The translations under genes and the position numbers were made by a program. Below, in pieces: positions 1-8,754 of a stretch of DNA of 39,996 nucleotides. Location of the stretch: assembly GCA_965603355.1 (NCBI GenBank), contig CBFDCQ010000025.1:1-39996 (forward strand), written 5' to 3'. Below the pieces are notes generated by a model. That model was not told where the DNA came from, did no database searches, and saw only the letters and a program-made list of their open reading frames with translations. The stretch's first letter is position 1; every line of letters starts with the position of its first letter. The DNA comes from CBFDCQ01 sp965603355. GTDB lineage: Bacteria; Hydrogenedentota; CAZGCA01; CBFDCQ01.

Positions 1-2
1 TG

Positions 3-1253
3 CGTGAGGTGCGTCTGGCGCTGCTCGAAGCCGACGTGAACTATAAGGTCGCCAAAGAGTTCGTCGGTGCGGTCGAGCAGGCAGCCATAGGCAACAGGGT
101 GGTCGACAGCGTCACGCCGGCGCAGCAGCTCATCAAGATAGTGCACGATGAGCTCGTGAAGGTGATGGGCGACGACCGTAGCGAGATTCACACGGCGCCT
201 CACCCGCCGACTGTGCTAATGCTCGTGGGCCTTCACGGTTCCGGCAAAACGACAACAGCGGGCAAGCTGGCGAAGATGCTGCATTCCAAGGGGCACAGCC
301 CGATGCTTGTGGCCGCCGACGTGTACCGCCCGGCCGCTATTGACCAGCTCAGGATCGTCGCCGAGCAGGTCCAGGCGGCGTTCTTCTCGAAAGGCGACGG
401 CGTCAGCCCCATCACTATCTGCAAGCAGGCAGCGCAATCGGCACGCAAGGAAGGTCACGACGTCGTCGTACTCGATACCGCCGGACGTCTTCACATCGAC
501 GATCAGCTCATGACGGAGCTGCGCAACATAAAGAGAGCGCTTGACCCGCAGGAGATACTCTTCGTCGCGGACGCTATGACCGGGCAGGATGCCGTCAAGG
601 CGGCCGCTACGTTCCACGCGGACCTGAAACTGACCGGCGTGGTACTGACAAAGATGGATGGCGACGCGCGCGGCGGCGCAGCGCTCTCGATCCGACGTAC
701 CGCCGGTTGTCCGATCAAGTTCGTCGGTGTTGGAGAAAAGCTCGACGCGCTCGAACCGTTCCATCCCGACCGAATGGCGTCGCGCATACTCGGCATGGGC
801 GACGTGGTCACCCTCGTCGAGAAAGCGCAGCGTACCGTTGACGAGAAAGACGCCAAACGATGGGAGGAGAAGCTGCGCAAACAGCAGTTTAACCTCGAGG
901 ATTTTGTCGAACAGTTGGCTCGGCTCCGCAGTATGGGCCCGATCGAGGATGTCGTGAGCATGATCCCCGGAATGCCTCAAATGAAAGGAATTCAGCCCGA
1001 CGAACGGGACTTGGCCAGGATTGAGGCTATCATAAACTCCATGACCCTGCAGGAGAGGCGAAATCCGAATGTGATCAACGGCAGCCGACGACGCAGGATT
1101 GCAAACGGAAGCGGCAATACCGTCCAGGACGTCAACGCCTTGCTGAAACAGTTTCAACAGGTGAAGAAGATGATGAAGAACCTCGGCAAGCTGGGCAAGA
1201 TCGGCCGCGCGGGTCGAGGGACATTCCCCATCCCCGGTATGGGAAAACTTTAA
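3..1253 (+). CDS. ffh: Signal recognition particle protein Ffh (SRP54), 5'-truncated by window edge
   Basis: GTPase subunit of the signal recognition particle; it binds 4.5S RNA and signal sequences of nascent membrane proteins and docks with FtsY. The reading frame is already open at base 3 (R-E-V-R-L-A-L-L-E-A-D-V), which matches the helical N domain, so roughly 40 N-terminal residues lie outside the window. Visible motifs in order: P-loop GLHGSGKTTT, DVYRPAAIDQL, DTAGRLHID, TKMDGDARGG, then the methionine-rich M domain (SMIPGMPQMKG, MKKMMKNLGKLGK). It is the first gene of a plus-strand operon with rpsP 42 bases downstream. The GTG at 9 is an internal codon, not the start. Confidence 0.97.
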   Translation, partial: REVRLALLEADVNYKVAKEFVGAVEQAAIGNRVVDSVTPAQQLIKIVHDELVKVMGDDRSEIHTAPHPPTVLMLVGLHGSGKTTTAGKLAKMLHSKGHSPMLVAADVYRPAAIDQLRIVAEQVQAAFFSKGDGVSPITICKQAAQSARKEGHDVVVLDTAGRLHIDDQLMTELRNIKRALDPQEILFVADAMTGQDAVKAAATFHADLKLTGVVLTKMDGDARGGAALSIRRTAGCPIKFVGVGEKLDALEPFHPDRMASRILGMGDVVTLVEKAQRTVDEKDAKRWEEKLRKQQFNLEDFVEQLARLRSMGPIEDVVSMIPGMPQMKGIQPDERDLARIEAIINSMTLQERRNPNVINGSRRRRIANGSGNTVQDVNALLKQFQQVKKMMKNLGKLGKIGRAGRGTFPIPGMGKL

Positions 1254-1295
1254 CGGCATGTTTTACCTGGAAGAGAACGATTGGGAGATAATTAG

Positions 1296-1586
1296 ATGGC
1301 AATGACGATCAGATTGAAGCGCGTGGGCAAGAAAGGTATGCCCTATTACAGGGTTGTCGTCGTGGATTCCCGCAAGCCCAGAGACGGCAAATGTGTTGAC
1401 ACGCTGGGAATATACCACCCGCTTGAACAGCCGACAAAGGCCCGCGTAGACGAGGAAAAAGCCATGTTCTGGCTGAAACGGGGCGCTCGGCCGACAGCGA
1501 CGGTCAAGAGCATCCTGTCCAAACAGGGCATACTCGCCAAGTTTACATCAGAAAAACAAGCCGCAAGGAACGCCGCGAAGAACTAA
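1296..1586 (+). CDS. rpsP: 30S ribosomal protein S16
   Basis: Small-subunit ribosomal protein of 96 residues, the usual size. The N-terminus MAMTIRLKRVGKKGMPYYR and the later DTLGIYHPLEQP and ARPTATVKSIL are diagnostic of bS16. It sits between ffh and a KH-domain gene, the common bacterial order. The start ATG is preceded by a GGGAG-type ribosome binding site (TTGGGAGATAATTAG). No anomalies. Confidence 0.97.
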   Translation: MAMTIRLKRVGKKGMPYYRVVVVDSRKPRDGKCVDTLGIYHPLEQPTKARVDEEKAMFWLKRGARPTATVKSILSKQGILAKFTSEKQAARNAAKN

Positions 1587-1637
1587 CGACTGAGGCGGAC
1601 ACCCTCTCGACGAAACACTTGCGGCAGGGGAGGATAT

Positions 1638-1868
1638 ATGAAAGAGCTCTTGGAGTATGTTGCGAAAGCCCTGGTGGACCATCCAGACGATGTGACCGTC
1701 ACGGTGATTGAGGGCGAAAAGACGAAGGTGCTTGAACTGAGGGTTCATCAGAACGATATGGGACAGGTTATTGGCAAGCAGGGCCGTACTGCTAAGGCCA
1801 TGAGAACGCTCCTAAGCGCCGCTGCGACTAAACTGGATATCCGCGCCGTGCTCGAGATAGTGGAATGA
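1638..1868 (+). CDS. khpA: KH-domain RNA-binding protein KhpA (YlqC family)
   Basis: Single KH-domain protein of 76 residues, the normal size for KhpA, which binds RNA and partners with KhpB in some bacteria. The GxxG loop of the KH fold is seen in VIGKQGRTAKAMRTLL (about residues 44-59). The AGGGGAGG ribosome binding site lies directly before ATG 1638. Position between rpsP and rimM is the classical one. Family assignment is strong; the cellular role here is inferred from the family. Confidence 0.93.
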   Translation: MKELLEYVAKALVDHPDDVTVTVIEGEKTKVLELRVHQNDMGQVIGKQGRTAKAMRTLLSAAATKLDIRAVLEIVE

Positions 1869-1928
1869 GCCTTTCCGGAAGGACTGGTCGTTCGTGACTG
1901 AGCGCGTCCCGGACAACAAACGACAAAC

Positions 1929-2465
1929 ATGAGCCGACGTCGGCACGATACCAGCTTGATAGTTATCGGAAAAGTCGTCTCGGTGAATTTCCCGAAGCGA
2001 CAGGTCAGGGTTCGACCCCTTACCGACCATCCCGAACGATTTGTCGGGATGCGCCAGATTCTCCTCGAGACGGCCGACGGTCGCCTGCAGAGTCTCCCTG
2101 TAGAGCAGGTGAAACGCGCGGGCCAGAACGTGGTAATCACGTTGGCCGACCAGCCGCCTGAGGAGGCGCTGGAATCGGCGAGGAACGCACACGTTGTTGT
2201 GCGCGAACGGGTCCCGTTAGGCGAGGATGAGTACTATATTGACGACCTGATAGGCATCCAGGTTGTGGATGAATCGGGCCGCGCGCTCGGCCGGCTCTAT
2301 GCGGTCTACAGCACGGGCGCGAACGATGTTTACGAGGTGCGCGACGCCCAGAACCGAGAGCTTCTGGTGCCGGCCATCAAGGAGCGCATCCTCGATGTTG
2401 ACCTGGCCGACGGTGTGTTGAAGGTAGATCCGGAAGGTTTGCTGGACGGTTCAGATGAGGATTGA
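1929..2465 (+). CDS. rimM: Ribosome maturation factor RimM
   Basis: 30S maturation factor of 178 residues that binds ribosomal protein S19. The N-terminal RimM beta-barrel is divergent (IGKVVSVNFPKRQVRVRPL lacks the usual glycine-rich 'HG..G' turn), but the linker and C-terminal PRC-barrel are typical (DDLIGIQVVDESGRALGRL, ELLVPAIKERILDVDL). Its last 11 bases overlap the start of trmD, which indicates translational coupling. Position between khpA and trmD supports the call. Confidence 0.92.
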   Translation: MSRRRHDTSLIVIGKVVSVNFPKRQVRVRPLTDHPERFVGMRQILLETADGRLQSLPVEQVKRAGQNVVITLADQPPEEALESARNAHVVVRERVPLGEDEYYIDDLIGIQVVDESGRALGRLYAVYSTGANDVYEVRDAQNRELLVPAIKERILDVDLADGVLKVDPEGLLDGSDED

Positions 2466-3201
2466 CATCTTAACTCTGTTCCCCGAGGCGTTAGAGAGCC
2501 CGCTGAGATGCAGTATACTCGGTAGAGCTTGTGAACGCGGTCAGCTGACCGTGAACGTCGTGGACATCCGGGATTTCGCCACCGATAGGCACAGGGTGAC
2601 CGACGACGCGCCATACGGCGGTGGTCCGGGAATGGTTCTCAAACCGGAACCGATTTTTCTGGCCGTCGAGAGTCTGGCGGAGGTCAACTCTCTGGAAAAC
2701 ATAGTACTGCTCTCGCCTCAGGGCAGGACCTTCGACCAGAAGACTGCCGGAGAGCTCGCCCTGAAAAACGATGTCGTACTCATCTGCGGCCGTTACGAGG
2801 GCGTGGATGAGAGGGTGAGGCTCCAGCTCATTACAGATGAGCTCTCAATCGGCGATTATGTTCTTTCAGGCGGCGAGGTTCCGGCACTTGTTGTCGTCGA
2901 GGCGGTCAGCAGGCTGGTTACCGGCGTGGTAGGCGACCAGGAAAGCCTCGCGACCGACTCCTTTTACAGGGGTGTGCTCGGATTTCCACAGTACACTCGT
3001 CCGCGCTCGTTTCGCGGAATGTGTGTGCCCGACGTCCTTCTGTCGGGCAACCACAAGGTGATTGAGAGATGGCGAGCCAAGGAAGCATTGAAGAGGACAT
3101 TGATGAGACGACCTGATCTCGTGCGCGACGTGAAGGTCGAAACGCAGGAAATGGTTCTGCTGGAGGAGGCAAGGGCCGAACTCGATGTCGACAACCCGTA
3201 G
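2455..3201 (+). CDS. trmD: tRNA (guanine-N1-)-methyltransferase TrmD
   Basis: SPOUT-class enzyme that makes m1G37 in tRNA using S-adenosylmethionine and prevents +1 frameshifting. Length 248 residues is typical. Visible: N-terminus MRIDILTLFPE, APYGGGPGMVLKPEP (about 53-67), LLSPQGRTFDQ, ICGRYEGVDERV and the knot segment IGDYVLSGGEVPALV, then DQESLATDSF. The ATG at 2455 lies inside the 3' end of rimM (11-base overlap). Confidence 0.97.
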   Translation: MRIDILTLFPEALESPLRCSILGRACERGQLTVNVVDIRDFATDRHRVTDDAPYGGGPGMVLKPEPIFLAVESLAEVNSLENIVLLSPQGRTFDQKTAGELALKNDVVLICGRYEGVDERVRLQLITDELSIGDYVLSGGEVPALVVVEAVSRLVTGVVGDQESLATDSFYRGVLGFPQYTRPRSFRGMCVPDVLLSGNHKVIERWRAKEALKRTLMRRPDLVRDVKVETQEMVLLEEARAELDVDNP

Positions 3202-3258
3202 ATCTTCTTGCGGCGGCATCCATTGGGAGGCCATCACCGAATAGGAAGGATTTGCACG

Positions 3259-3636
3259 ATGGACGCGACACAACAAGCGGTCGATTCTGGCCAAAACGAG
3301 GCGGATATCGCCGACTTTAGGGTGGGCGATACGGTGCGTGTTCACCTGAGAATTACCGAGGGCGAGCGCGAGCGGGTTCAAGCGTTCGAGGGGATCGTTA
3401 TTCGACAACGAGGTTCCGGCACCGGCAAGACCTTCACAGTTAGACGTATCGCGTTCGGTGAGGGTGTCGAGCGAGTATTCCCGCTCCGCTCACCGAGGGT
3501 CAAGAAGGTCGAGGTCGTCAGATACGGCAAGGTCAGGCGGTCCAAACTCTACTATCTCAGGGAACGCGTTGGAAAATCCGTCCGCGTAAAACGCGGCACT
3601 GGGCCCAAAAAGAGTCCCGCACCAAACCAGCAGTAA
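3259..3636 (+). CDS. rplS: 50S ribosomal protein L19
   Basis: Large-subunit ribosomal protein at the 30S-50S interface, 125 residues. FRVGDTVRVHLRITEGERER, FEGIVIRQRGSGTGKTFTVR and FPLRSPRVKKVEVVRYGKV are diagnostic. I chose ATG 3259 because GGAAGGA lies 8 bases before it and the protein then has normal length; a TTG at 3208 would add 17 residues without homology. There is a short basic C-terminal tail (KKSPAPNQQ). Last gene of the operon; about 200 bases without a gene follow. Confidence 0.96.
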   Translation: MDATQQAVDSGQNEADIADFRVGDTVRVHLRITEGERERVQAFEGIVIRQRGSGTGKTFTVRRIAFGEGVERVFPLRSPRVKKVEVVRYGKVRRSKLYYLRERVGKSVRVKRGTGPKKSPAPNQQ

Positions 3637-3838
3637 GCAGAGAGGACCGGCGCGCGTCGCCGATTGTCTTCCCCCTGCTCGGGCATTCGTGTCACTCGGG
3701 TAAGGCTCACGAACCTCGGTACCCCGCATGTTGCACAAGGGTTTTCCAGGCACCAAGACATACTCTTTCCCCGCGTCGGCGGAGCGGGAGGGGGTGCAAT
3801 TGATTTCGGCTGGCCCAACCAGTAAGGATGGTTCCACT

Positions 3839-5980
3839 ATGTTTGCCTTTACTGTAGTCATCGCTGCGCTGCTTCTCCTCTACCCGGGGTGCGCCTCCGT
3901 GCAGACGCCGCAGCCATTGCCCGTTAACGAAAATCCGCACCCACTCGTCTCAGCACCTTCCGACAAGGCACAGGCCTACGCGCGGTTTACCCAGGGCATG
4001 CTCCTTCTCAGGCAAGGTAGGTTGCAGCAGGCGGAACAGTCCCTTCTGGAATCGGCGCAACTCGACCCTGCCTCAGCGGACATCCTGCTCAAACTGGCCG
4101 TCGTTCAAATGAGAATGCGCAAGTACGACGACGGCGTACAGACCTGCCTCCGAGCCTCCGAGCTCGCACCCGACAATCCCTCCGTGCACAGAGCCCTCGC
4201 CAGAATGTACCGCCGTAAGGGTGAACTTGTTGAAGCCGCCGTCCAAGCGCGATCCTCCATCGACCTCGAGCCGGACAACGCCGAGAACTACCAACTTCTC
4301 GCGGCGATATACTACGGCCAGAACAAGCCCGAGGAGGCTGCCGACGTCTATCGAGAATTGGTCCAGGGCAATCAGAACAACCCCGCGGCTCGGCTTCTCC
4401 TGGCAAAAGCCCTCGAGCAAACGCGAAAACTCGATGAGGCCGAGGCGCAACTCCGAGTTGTTGTGGACCTCGCTCCAATGAATATCCAATCTTACGCAAA
4501 CGTGGCCCTGTTCAAGCTCAGGAACGGTCAACCCGAGGAGGCCATACAGGTTTACCACGACGCTATCGCCCGCATGCCCCGCGACGCTGCCGCACGCTTA
4601 CTGCTGGCTAAATTGTACCAGTCGCTCGGCCGCGCCGACGAGGCTATCAACACGTATCGCAGTGCCATAGAGGTCCGACCGAATGAGGTGAGCGCTCACC
4701 AGGCCCTCGCCCAGCTCTACGAGGCAGGCAATGACCTCACGGCTGCGTTCGACGCCTATCTTGACGGCCTTCGTCTTCAGCCGGACAACATCGTCCTGCG
4801 TTTCGGTCTCGCCAGTGCCTACGTGACTGCGCGGAACAATTCTGCAGCGACCGCGGAGTTCGAACGCGTCGTCGGCCTCGCTCCCCGATGGGTCGAGGCC
4901 CACTACAGCCTCGGTGTCCTGTATGTCGCCGACGAACGATATGAGGAGGCTGAAACGCAGCTTCGTGTAGCCCTCTTCCTGTACCCCGACCTCGTGCCGG
5001 CACGCAGGTACCTCGGCAATGTCCTGGCCAGACAAGGTAAGATTGCTGCCGCAATTGTCCAGTACCAGAAGCTCCTAACGCTCAATCCAGCGCCGCGCGA
5101 TGTGTACGCTCTCGCCCTCATGCACTACATGCAAGGCTCCTACGCTGCCTGCGCGGACTCGCTCGATGGAGCCCCCGAGGATGGGCAACTCGAGATCGTC
5201 AAGGACCTTCTACTCGGCGCTTGCCTTTTCAACATGCCTGCGCTGGGAGACCCCGCGCGCGCGCGTGGGACCTGGTCAAGAATTCAGCAACTCGATGATA
5301 CCACTCTGCAGACCATTATGCTGATTCTCGACACCGTTGGTGATACGCAGGCCGCTGACGCGCTCATACCGACACTTGAGCGCGCCGCAGATGCTGCCGC
5401 GGATAAGGCCGTGTGCTACATAATTATTGGGGAAATCCGTGCGGAACTCGGCGAGAACCAGGCCGCCCTGCGCGCGTACACGACCGCCCTAAACACCAAT
5501 CAGGATAGTGCGCTGGCTCATTTTCGCCTCGGCGCTCTTTATGAGAAGATGGAGCAATACGACTCCGCCGCTACCCATCTCAGCATGTCCGTGAAGATAG
5601 AGCCGCTTAATGCAAACGTCTGCAATCACTTGGGTTATATGTATGCCGAGCAGGATACACGCCTTGACCAGGCTAAAGAGCTGATCGAACGCGCTCTCGA
5701 AATTGAGCCCAAGAACGGGTTTTTTCTCGATACTCTCGCCTGGGTCTATTATAGGCTTGGAGACGCGGAGAAGGCGATCGAGTTCCTCCTAACCGCCATA
5801 GCGAACCTCGGTTACGACGACGCAATAGTCAGGGATCACCTCGGCGACGCATACTGGGAGGCGGGCGCTGCGGACGAAGCAATAGCTCAATGGCGGAAGG
5901 CGTTGCGTCTGGACCCAGGTAACAATGAGATCCGTGAAAAGATGGAGCAGCGTCTCACGGACAACTCCACGTCCTCATAA
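3839..5980 (+). CDS. Large TPR-repeat protein, probable lipoprotein or secreted
   Basis: 713 residues. The N-terminus MFAFTVVIAALLLLYPGCASV is a hydrophobic signal ending in a cysteine; the lipobox (YPGC) is imperfect, so lipidation is likely but not certain. From about residue 45 to the end it is made of 34-residue tetratricopeptide repeats (for example AYARFTQGMLLLRQGRLQQA, AHYSLGVLYVADERYEEAE and DHLGDAYWEAGAADEAIAQW). I chose ATG 3839, behind a TAAGGATGG site, over a TTG at 3728 that would bury the signal peptide. Such proteins are scaffolds in envelope or polysaccharide export systems; no specific role can be read. Its stop overlaps the stop of convergent galT by 6 bases. Confidence 0.85.
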   Translation: MFAFTVVIAALLLLYPGCASVQTPQPLPVNENPHPLVSAPSDKAQAYARFTQGMLLLRQGRLQQAEQSLLESAQLDPASADILLKLAVVQMRMRKYDDGVQTCLRASELAPDNPSVHRALARMYRRKGELVEAAVQARSSIDLEPDNAENYQLLAAIYYGQNKPEEAADVYRELVQGNQNNPAARLLLAKALEQTRKLDEAEAQLRVVVDLAPMNIQSYANVALFKLRNGQPEEAIQVYHDAIARMPRDAAARLLLAKLYQSLGRADEAINTYRSAIEVRPNEVSAHQALAQLYEAGNDLTAAFDAYLDGLRLQPDNIVLRFGLASAYVTARNNSAATAEFERVVGLAPRWVEAHYSLGVLYVADERYEEAETQLRVALFLYPDLVPARRYLGNVLARQGKIAAAIVQYQKLLTLNPAPRDVYALALMHYMQGSYAACADSLDGAPEDGQLEIVKDLLLGACLFNMPALGDPARARGTWSRIQQLDDTTLQTIMLILDTVGDTQAADALIPTLERAADAAADKAVCYIIIGEIRAELGENQAALRAYTTALNTNQDSALAHFRLGALYEKMEQYDSAATHLSMSVKIEPLNANVCNHLGYMYAEQDTRLDQAKELIERALEIEPKNGFFLDTLAWVYYRLGDAEKAIEFLLTAIANLGYDDAIVRDHLGDAYWEAGAADEAIAQWRKALRLDPGNNEIREKMEQRLTDNSTSS

Positions 5981-6991
5981 CGACCCAGCCGGAAGCTCCG
6001 CCCCCCGGAGCAGTTCCGCGGCATCCTCCGGCGGCGTGGAATTGATGTAGAATCCGGAGCCCCACTCGAAACCCGCAACGTTGCTCAGCTTCGGCAAGAT
6101 CTCGATGTGCCAGTGGTAGACCTCCTCATCCTTCAGCGGAATCGGGGCCGTGTGTATCACGTAGTTGTACGGTCGCTCCCCGAGCACCCCCTTTAAGCGC
6201 ATCAGCGTCTCCTTCAGGCAGTACGCGAGATCCGTCATCTGCACCTCGTCCAGCAGCGGAAAGCTGCAAGAATGGAATTTCGGCATGATCCACGTCTCGA
6301 ACGGGAAGCGCGACGCGAAGGGCTCAAAGGATAGGAAGGCCCTGTTCTCTGCAACGACACGTTTACGTTCGACAATCTCCTGCCGAATCATGTCGCAGGC
6401 GATGCATCGCTCCTTATGCTCGTAGTATAGCCTGGAGCCAGCGATTTCCTCCTCGACCCGTTTAGGAACTATAGGCGTAGCAATGAGTTGCGAATGGGGG
6501 TGCGCCACCTTGCTGCCGGCTGACGCGCCACGGTTTCTGAAGATAAGAATGTAGCGCAGCCGCGGGTCGCGACTCAGGTCCAGCGAACGGTCCCTGTAAG
6601 CCCACAGTACCCTCTCGATCTGTACAGGCGCAAGATCCCCAAGATCAACGTCATGGTTTGGCGTTTCAATGATGATCTCGTGCGCACCGACGCCTGTAAT
6701 CATGTCGTACATGCCGAGACCACGCCGCTCAAGCCGGCCCTCGACCCTCAGTACGGGCGCACGGTTCGGGATAACTCTTGTCTGCCAACCGGGGCGGTCG
6801 GCACCCGTACCTTCCTCCCTGTACCCGATGATCTCCGGCGGCGTCCTCGCCTCGTTACCCGGGCAGAATGGGCAATGCTCGGATGGCTCCCGGGGCTGGG
6901 GCTCCGCTTTGAAATCGGTTGGTCGCTGCTTGCGTTCCGTACTGATAATAACCCATCTGCTCAGAATCGGGTCCTTGCGTAGCTGCGGCAT
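5975..6991 (-). CDS. galT: Galactose-1-phosphate uridylyltransferase
   Basis: HIT-superfamily enzyme of the Leloir pathway: UDP-glucose + galactose-1-phosphate to UDP-galactose + glucose-1-phosphate. Length 338 residues. The catalytic HPHSQ motif (in VAHPHSQLIATP) is intact; metal-site cysteines are visible in HCPFCPGNE and CIACD, and the second HIT half carries YHWHIEILPKL. Start ATG at 6991 (MPQLRKDPILSRW) is preceded by GGAG 8 bases upstream; upstream in-frame codons add only non-homologous residues. The gene is tail-to-tail with the TPR gene, sharing 6 bases. No other gal gene is adjacent. Confidence 0.95.
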   Translation of the reverse strand: MPQLRKDPILSRWVIISTERKQRPTDFKAEPQPREPSEHCPFCPGNEARTPPEIIGYREEGTGADRPGWQTRVIPNRAPVLRVEGRLERRGLGMYDMITGVGAHEIIIETPNHDVDLGDLAPVQIERVLWAYRDRSLDLSRDPRLRYILIFRNRGASAGSKVAHPHSQLIATPIVPKRVEEEIAGSRLYYEHKERCIACDMIRQEIVERKRVVAENRAFLSFEPFASRFPFETWIMPKFHSCSFPLLDEVQMTDLAYCLKETLMRLKGVLGERPYNYVIHTAPIPLKDEEVYHWHIEILPKLSNVAGFEWGSGFYINSTPPEDAAELLRGAELPAGSL

Positions 6992-7084
6992 CTGGACTGC
7001 TCCATGAAATGCAATTCTGTCAGTTCCGGCTCGACGCGAGTCTACCACTTTGAGGGGCGGATGTCAAGAGGCGAACGGTTCTCC

Positions 7085-7108
7085 GGGATGTTCCACGTGG
7101 AACATCCC
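7085..7108. promoter_or_regulatory. parS-like chromosome partition site (perfect palindrome)
   Basis: The 16-mer TGTTCCACGTGGAACA at 7089-7104 matches the bacterial parS consensus TGTTNCACGTGNAACA at every position. The symmetry extends to a perfect 24-base palindrome (GGGATG arms, 7085-7108). It lies 70 bases past the stop of rsmG; rsmG commonly neighbours parA/parB and parS near the origin. No parA or parB is in the window. It is in non-coding sequence between rsmG and galT. ParB binding is inferred from sequence only. Confidence 0.85.
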
Positions 7109-7177
7109 ATGTGTTACTTTCTGTTATCCAACCGCTTACAACTACCCACATCCCCCAGACCCTCCTACCGCCCTCAT

Positions 7178-7858
7178 CTAACCGCTCCCCGCCTCTTTCC
7201 CAACAATCACTATGCTACCCCGCTCCGGCATCCCCTTAATCGACATCTCACGTACCACCACACTCCGTCCCCCGAGAGGTGCTGCCACCGACCCAGCTGT
7301 TTCAATCTCCTCCGCCGAGCTCTTGCCCCTCACCACGAAAAGACACCCTCCTGCGCGAACAAACGGTAAGCCCAACTCAACCGCGCGCGCCAAACTCGCC
7401 ACCCCTCGCATCGTCACCAGGTCGAACCCACCGCGAAATCCCTCCTCGCACGCAATATCCTCAGCCCTGGCCCTCACAACGTTCACTCCCGATAACACTA
7501 ATTCAGCCTTAACTTTCGCCAGGAATGCTGCCTTTCGCCCCGATGCCTCAACCAGTGTCACCTCCAGACCAGGTTCAACCAGTTTCAGGCACACGCCCGG
7601 GAATCCCGCCCCCGACCCGATGTCGATCAGCTTCCTTCCCTTGCACTCCCCGAGACAATTGTACAGAGCCAATGCATCTGAAACATGCTTACCAACCAAC
7701 TCGCCCGCCTCCGCACTGCCAACAAGTCGGACCGCGGTCCTCTGCCACTTCTGGATAAGCCTCAGATAGCACAGAAACTGCTCCATCTGGTTCTCGGACA
7801 GTGTGACCTCATATCTGCGCGCCACCTGCTCCAACAGATCCCTCATAGCCTCCGCCAT
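7178..7858 (-). CDS. rsmG: 16S rRNA (guanine527-N7)-methyltransferase RsmG (GidB)
   Basis: SAM-dependent methyltransferase that makes m7G527 in 16S rRNA. 226 residues, normal size. The SAM-binding motif KLIDIGSGAGFPGVCLKL, the N-terminal LIQKWQRTAVRLVGS, HVSDALAL, and the later VTMRGVASLARAVELGLPFV are characteristic. Transcribed away from lexA (238-base divergent intergenic region). The parS-like palindrome lies just downstream, consistent with an origin-proximal setting. Confidence 0.95.
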   Translation of the reverse strand: MAEAMRDLLEQVARRYEVTLSENQMEQFLCYLRLIQKWQRTAVRLVGSAEAGELVGKHVSDALALYNCLGECKGRKLIDIGSGAGFPGVCLKLVEPGLEVTLVEASGRKAAFLAKVKAELVLSGVNVVRARAEDIACEEGFRGGFDLVTMRGVASLARAVELGLPFVRAGGCLFVVRGKSSAEEIETAGSVAAPLGGRSVVVREMSIKGMPERGSIVIVGKEAGSG

Positions 7859-8016
7859 GCCTCCATTCCGTGTGCTTACATCACTCCACCACCTTATTCC
7901 AACTACTTATCACACCATAGTCACCAAAGTCAACCCGTTCTCCCCTGAAAGACCCCTCGTCATTGCGCCGCACCACGTGTTTCCCACCGACTCCCTACCT
8001 TCGTCAACTTTTCGCT

Positions 8017-8045
8017 TGACATTCGCTTTATTTTCGTGTATAATC
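8017..8045 (+). promoter_or_regulatory. Consensus sigma-70 promoter of lexA
   Basis: TTGACA at 8017-8022 and TATAAT at 8040-8045, separated by exactly 17 bases: a perfect match to the housekeeping promoter. It is 52 bases upstream of the lexA ATG and points into the lexA-dinB cluster. A direct repeat TTCGCTT overlaps the -35 region. A LexA operator is expected here, but no classical CTGT/ACAG or CGAAC/GTTCG box is visible. Confidence 0.85.
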
Positions 8046-8096
8046 AGGTTGGAAATTCGGTTGCGCAACACCCATTCACAAAGGTTTTTAATCAAA

Positions 8097-8711
8097 ATGG
8101 AGCCTCTAACAAAGCGCCAGAAAGAGATTCTGGATTTTATCGCCCGTTTTACAGAGGAACACGGGTATGCTCCCAGCCTCGACGAGATGGCCTCTCACTT
8201 CCGTCTCTCCTCCGTATCCACAGTCCACCAACATCTCCTCAACCTCGAAGAGAAGGGATTCATCAGCCGTCAGCCAGGCAGGAGTCGCGCCGTCATCGTC
8301 ACCGCCCCACAATCTGCATCGCCCGAATCCACCGTCGTTCTGCCGCTTCTGGGAAAGATCGCCGCCGGCCAGCCCATAGAGGCCATACTCGATCACGAAA
8401 GCCTAACTGTTCCCTCCCACATGGTTCGCGGTAAGAGAGCGTTCGCGCTCCAGGTCAAGGGCACCTCCATGATCGAGGAAAATGTACAGGACGGGGATTA
8501 CATCGTCGTCGAACAGGCGGATACCGCAAACCAGGGCGATATGGTCGTGGCACTCATCGACAACCACAGAGCCACCCTGAAACGGTTCTACCGCGAACGG
8601 GACCATATCAGGCTGCAACCGGCAAACCCGCAGATCGACCCGATAATCGTCACGGACCAGCCGTTCACGATCCAAGGGATCGTCATAGGTTTGCTTAGGA
8701 AATACACGTAG
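8097..8711 (+). CDS. lexA: SOS repressor LexA
   Basis: Transcriptional repressor of the SOS response that self-cleaves when RecA is activated. 204 residues. N-terminal winged helix (LTKRQKEILDFIARFTEEHG, then APSLDEMASHF as recognition region); cleavage site Ala90-Gly91 in GKIAAGQPIEA; catalytic dyad Ser124 (KGTSMIEENVQDGD) and Lys162 (RATLKRFY). I chose ATG 8097 because the protein then begins as in the family and the promoter lies just upstream; longer in-frame starts would overlap it. dinB starts 43 bases downstream, so the two are probably cotranscribed. Confidence 0.97.
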   Translation: MEPLTKRQKEILDFIARFTEEHGYAPSLDEMASHFRLSSVSTVHQHLLNLEEKGFISRQPGRSRAVIVTAPQSASPESTVVLPLLGKIAAGQPIEAILDHESLTVPSHMVRGKRAFALQVKGTSMIEENVQDGDYIVVEQADTANQGDMVVALIDNHRATLKRFYRERDHIRLQPANPQIDPIIVTDQPFTIQGIVIGLLRKYT

Positions 8712-8754
8712 AATCGTGAAGACACACGAACAGATAGAGTCGAGGGTCTAAAGT

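Noticed and set aside
216..1259. Long open frame on the minus strand opposite ffh
   Set aside because: It mirrors the codon periodicity of ffh, has no family likeness and no ribosome binding site.
8061..8070. GTTGCGCAAC palindrome as LexA operator
   Set aside because: Only 10 bases, does not match known LexA boxes, and lies downstream of the predicted start of transcription; possible but unsupported.
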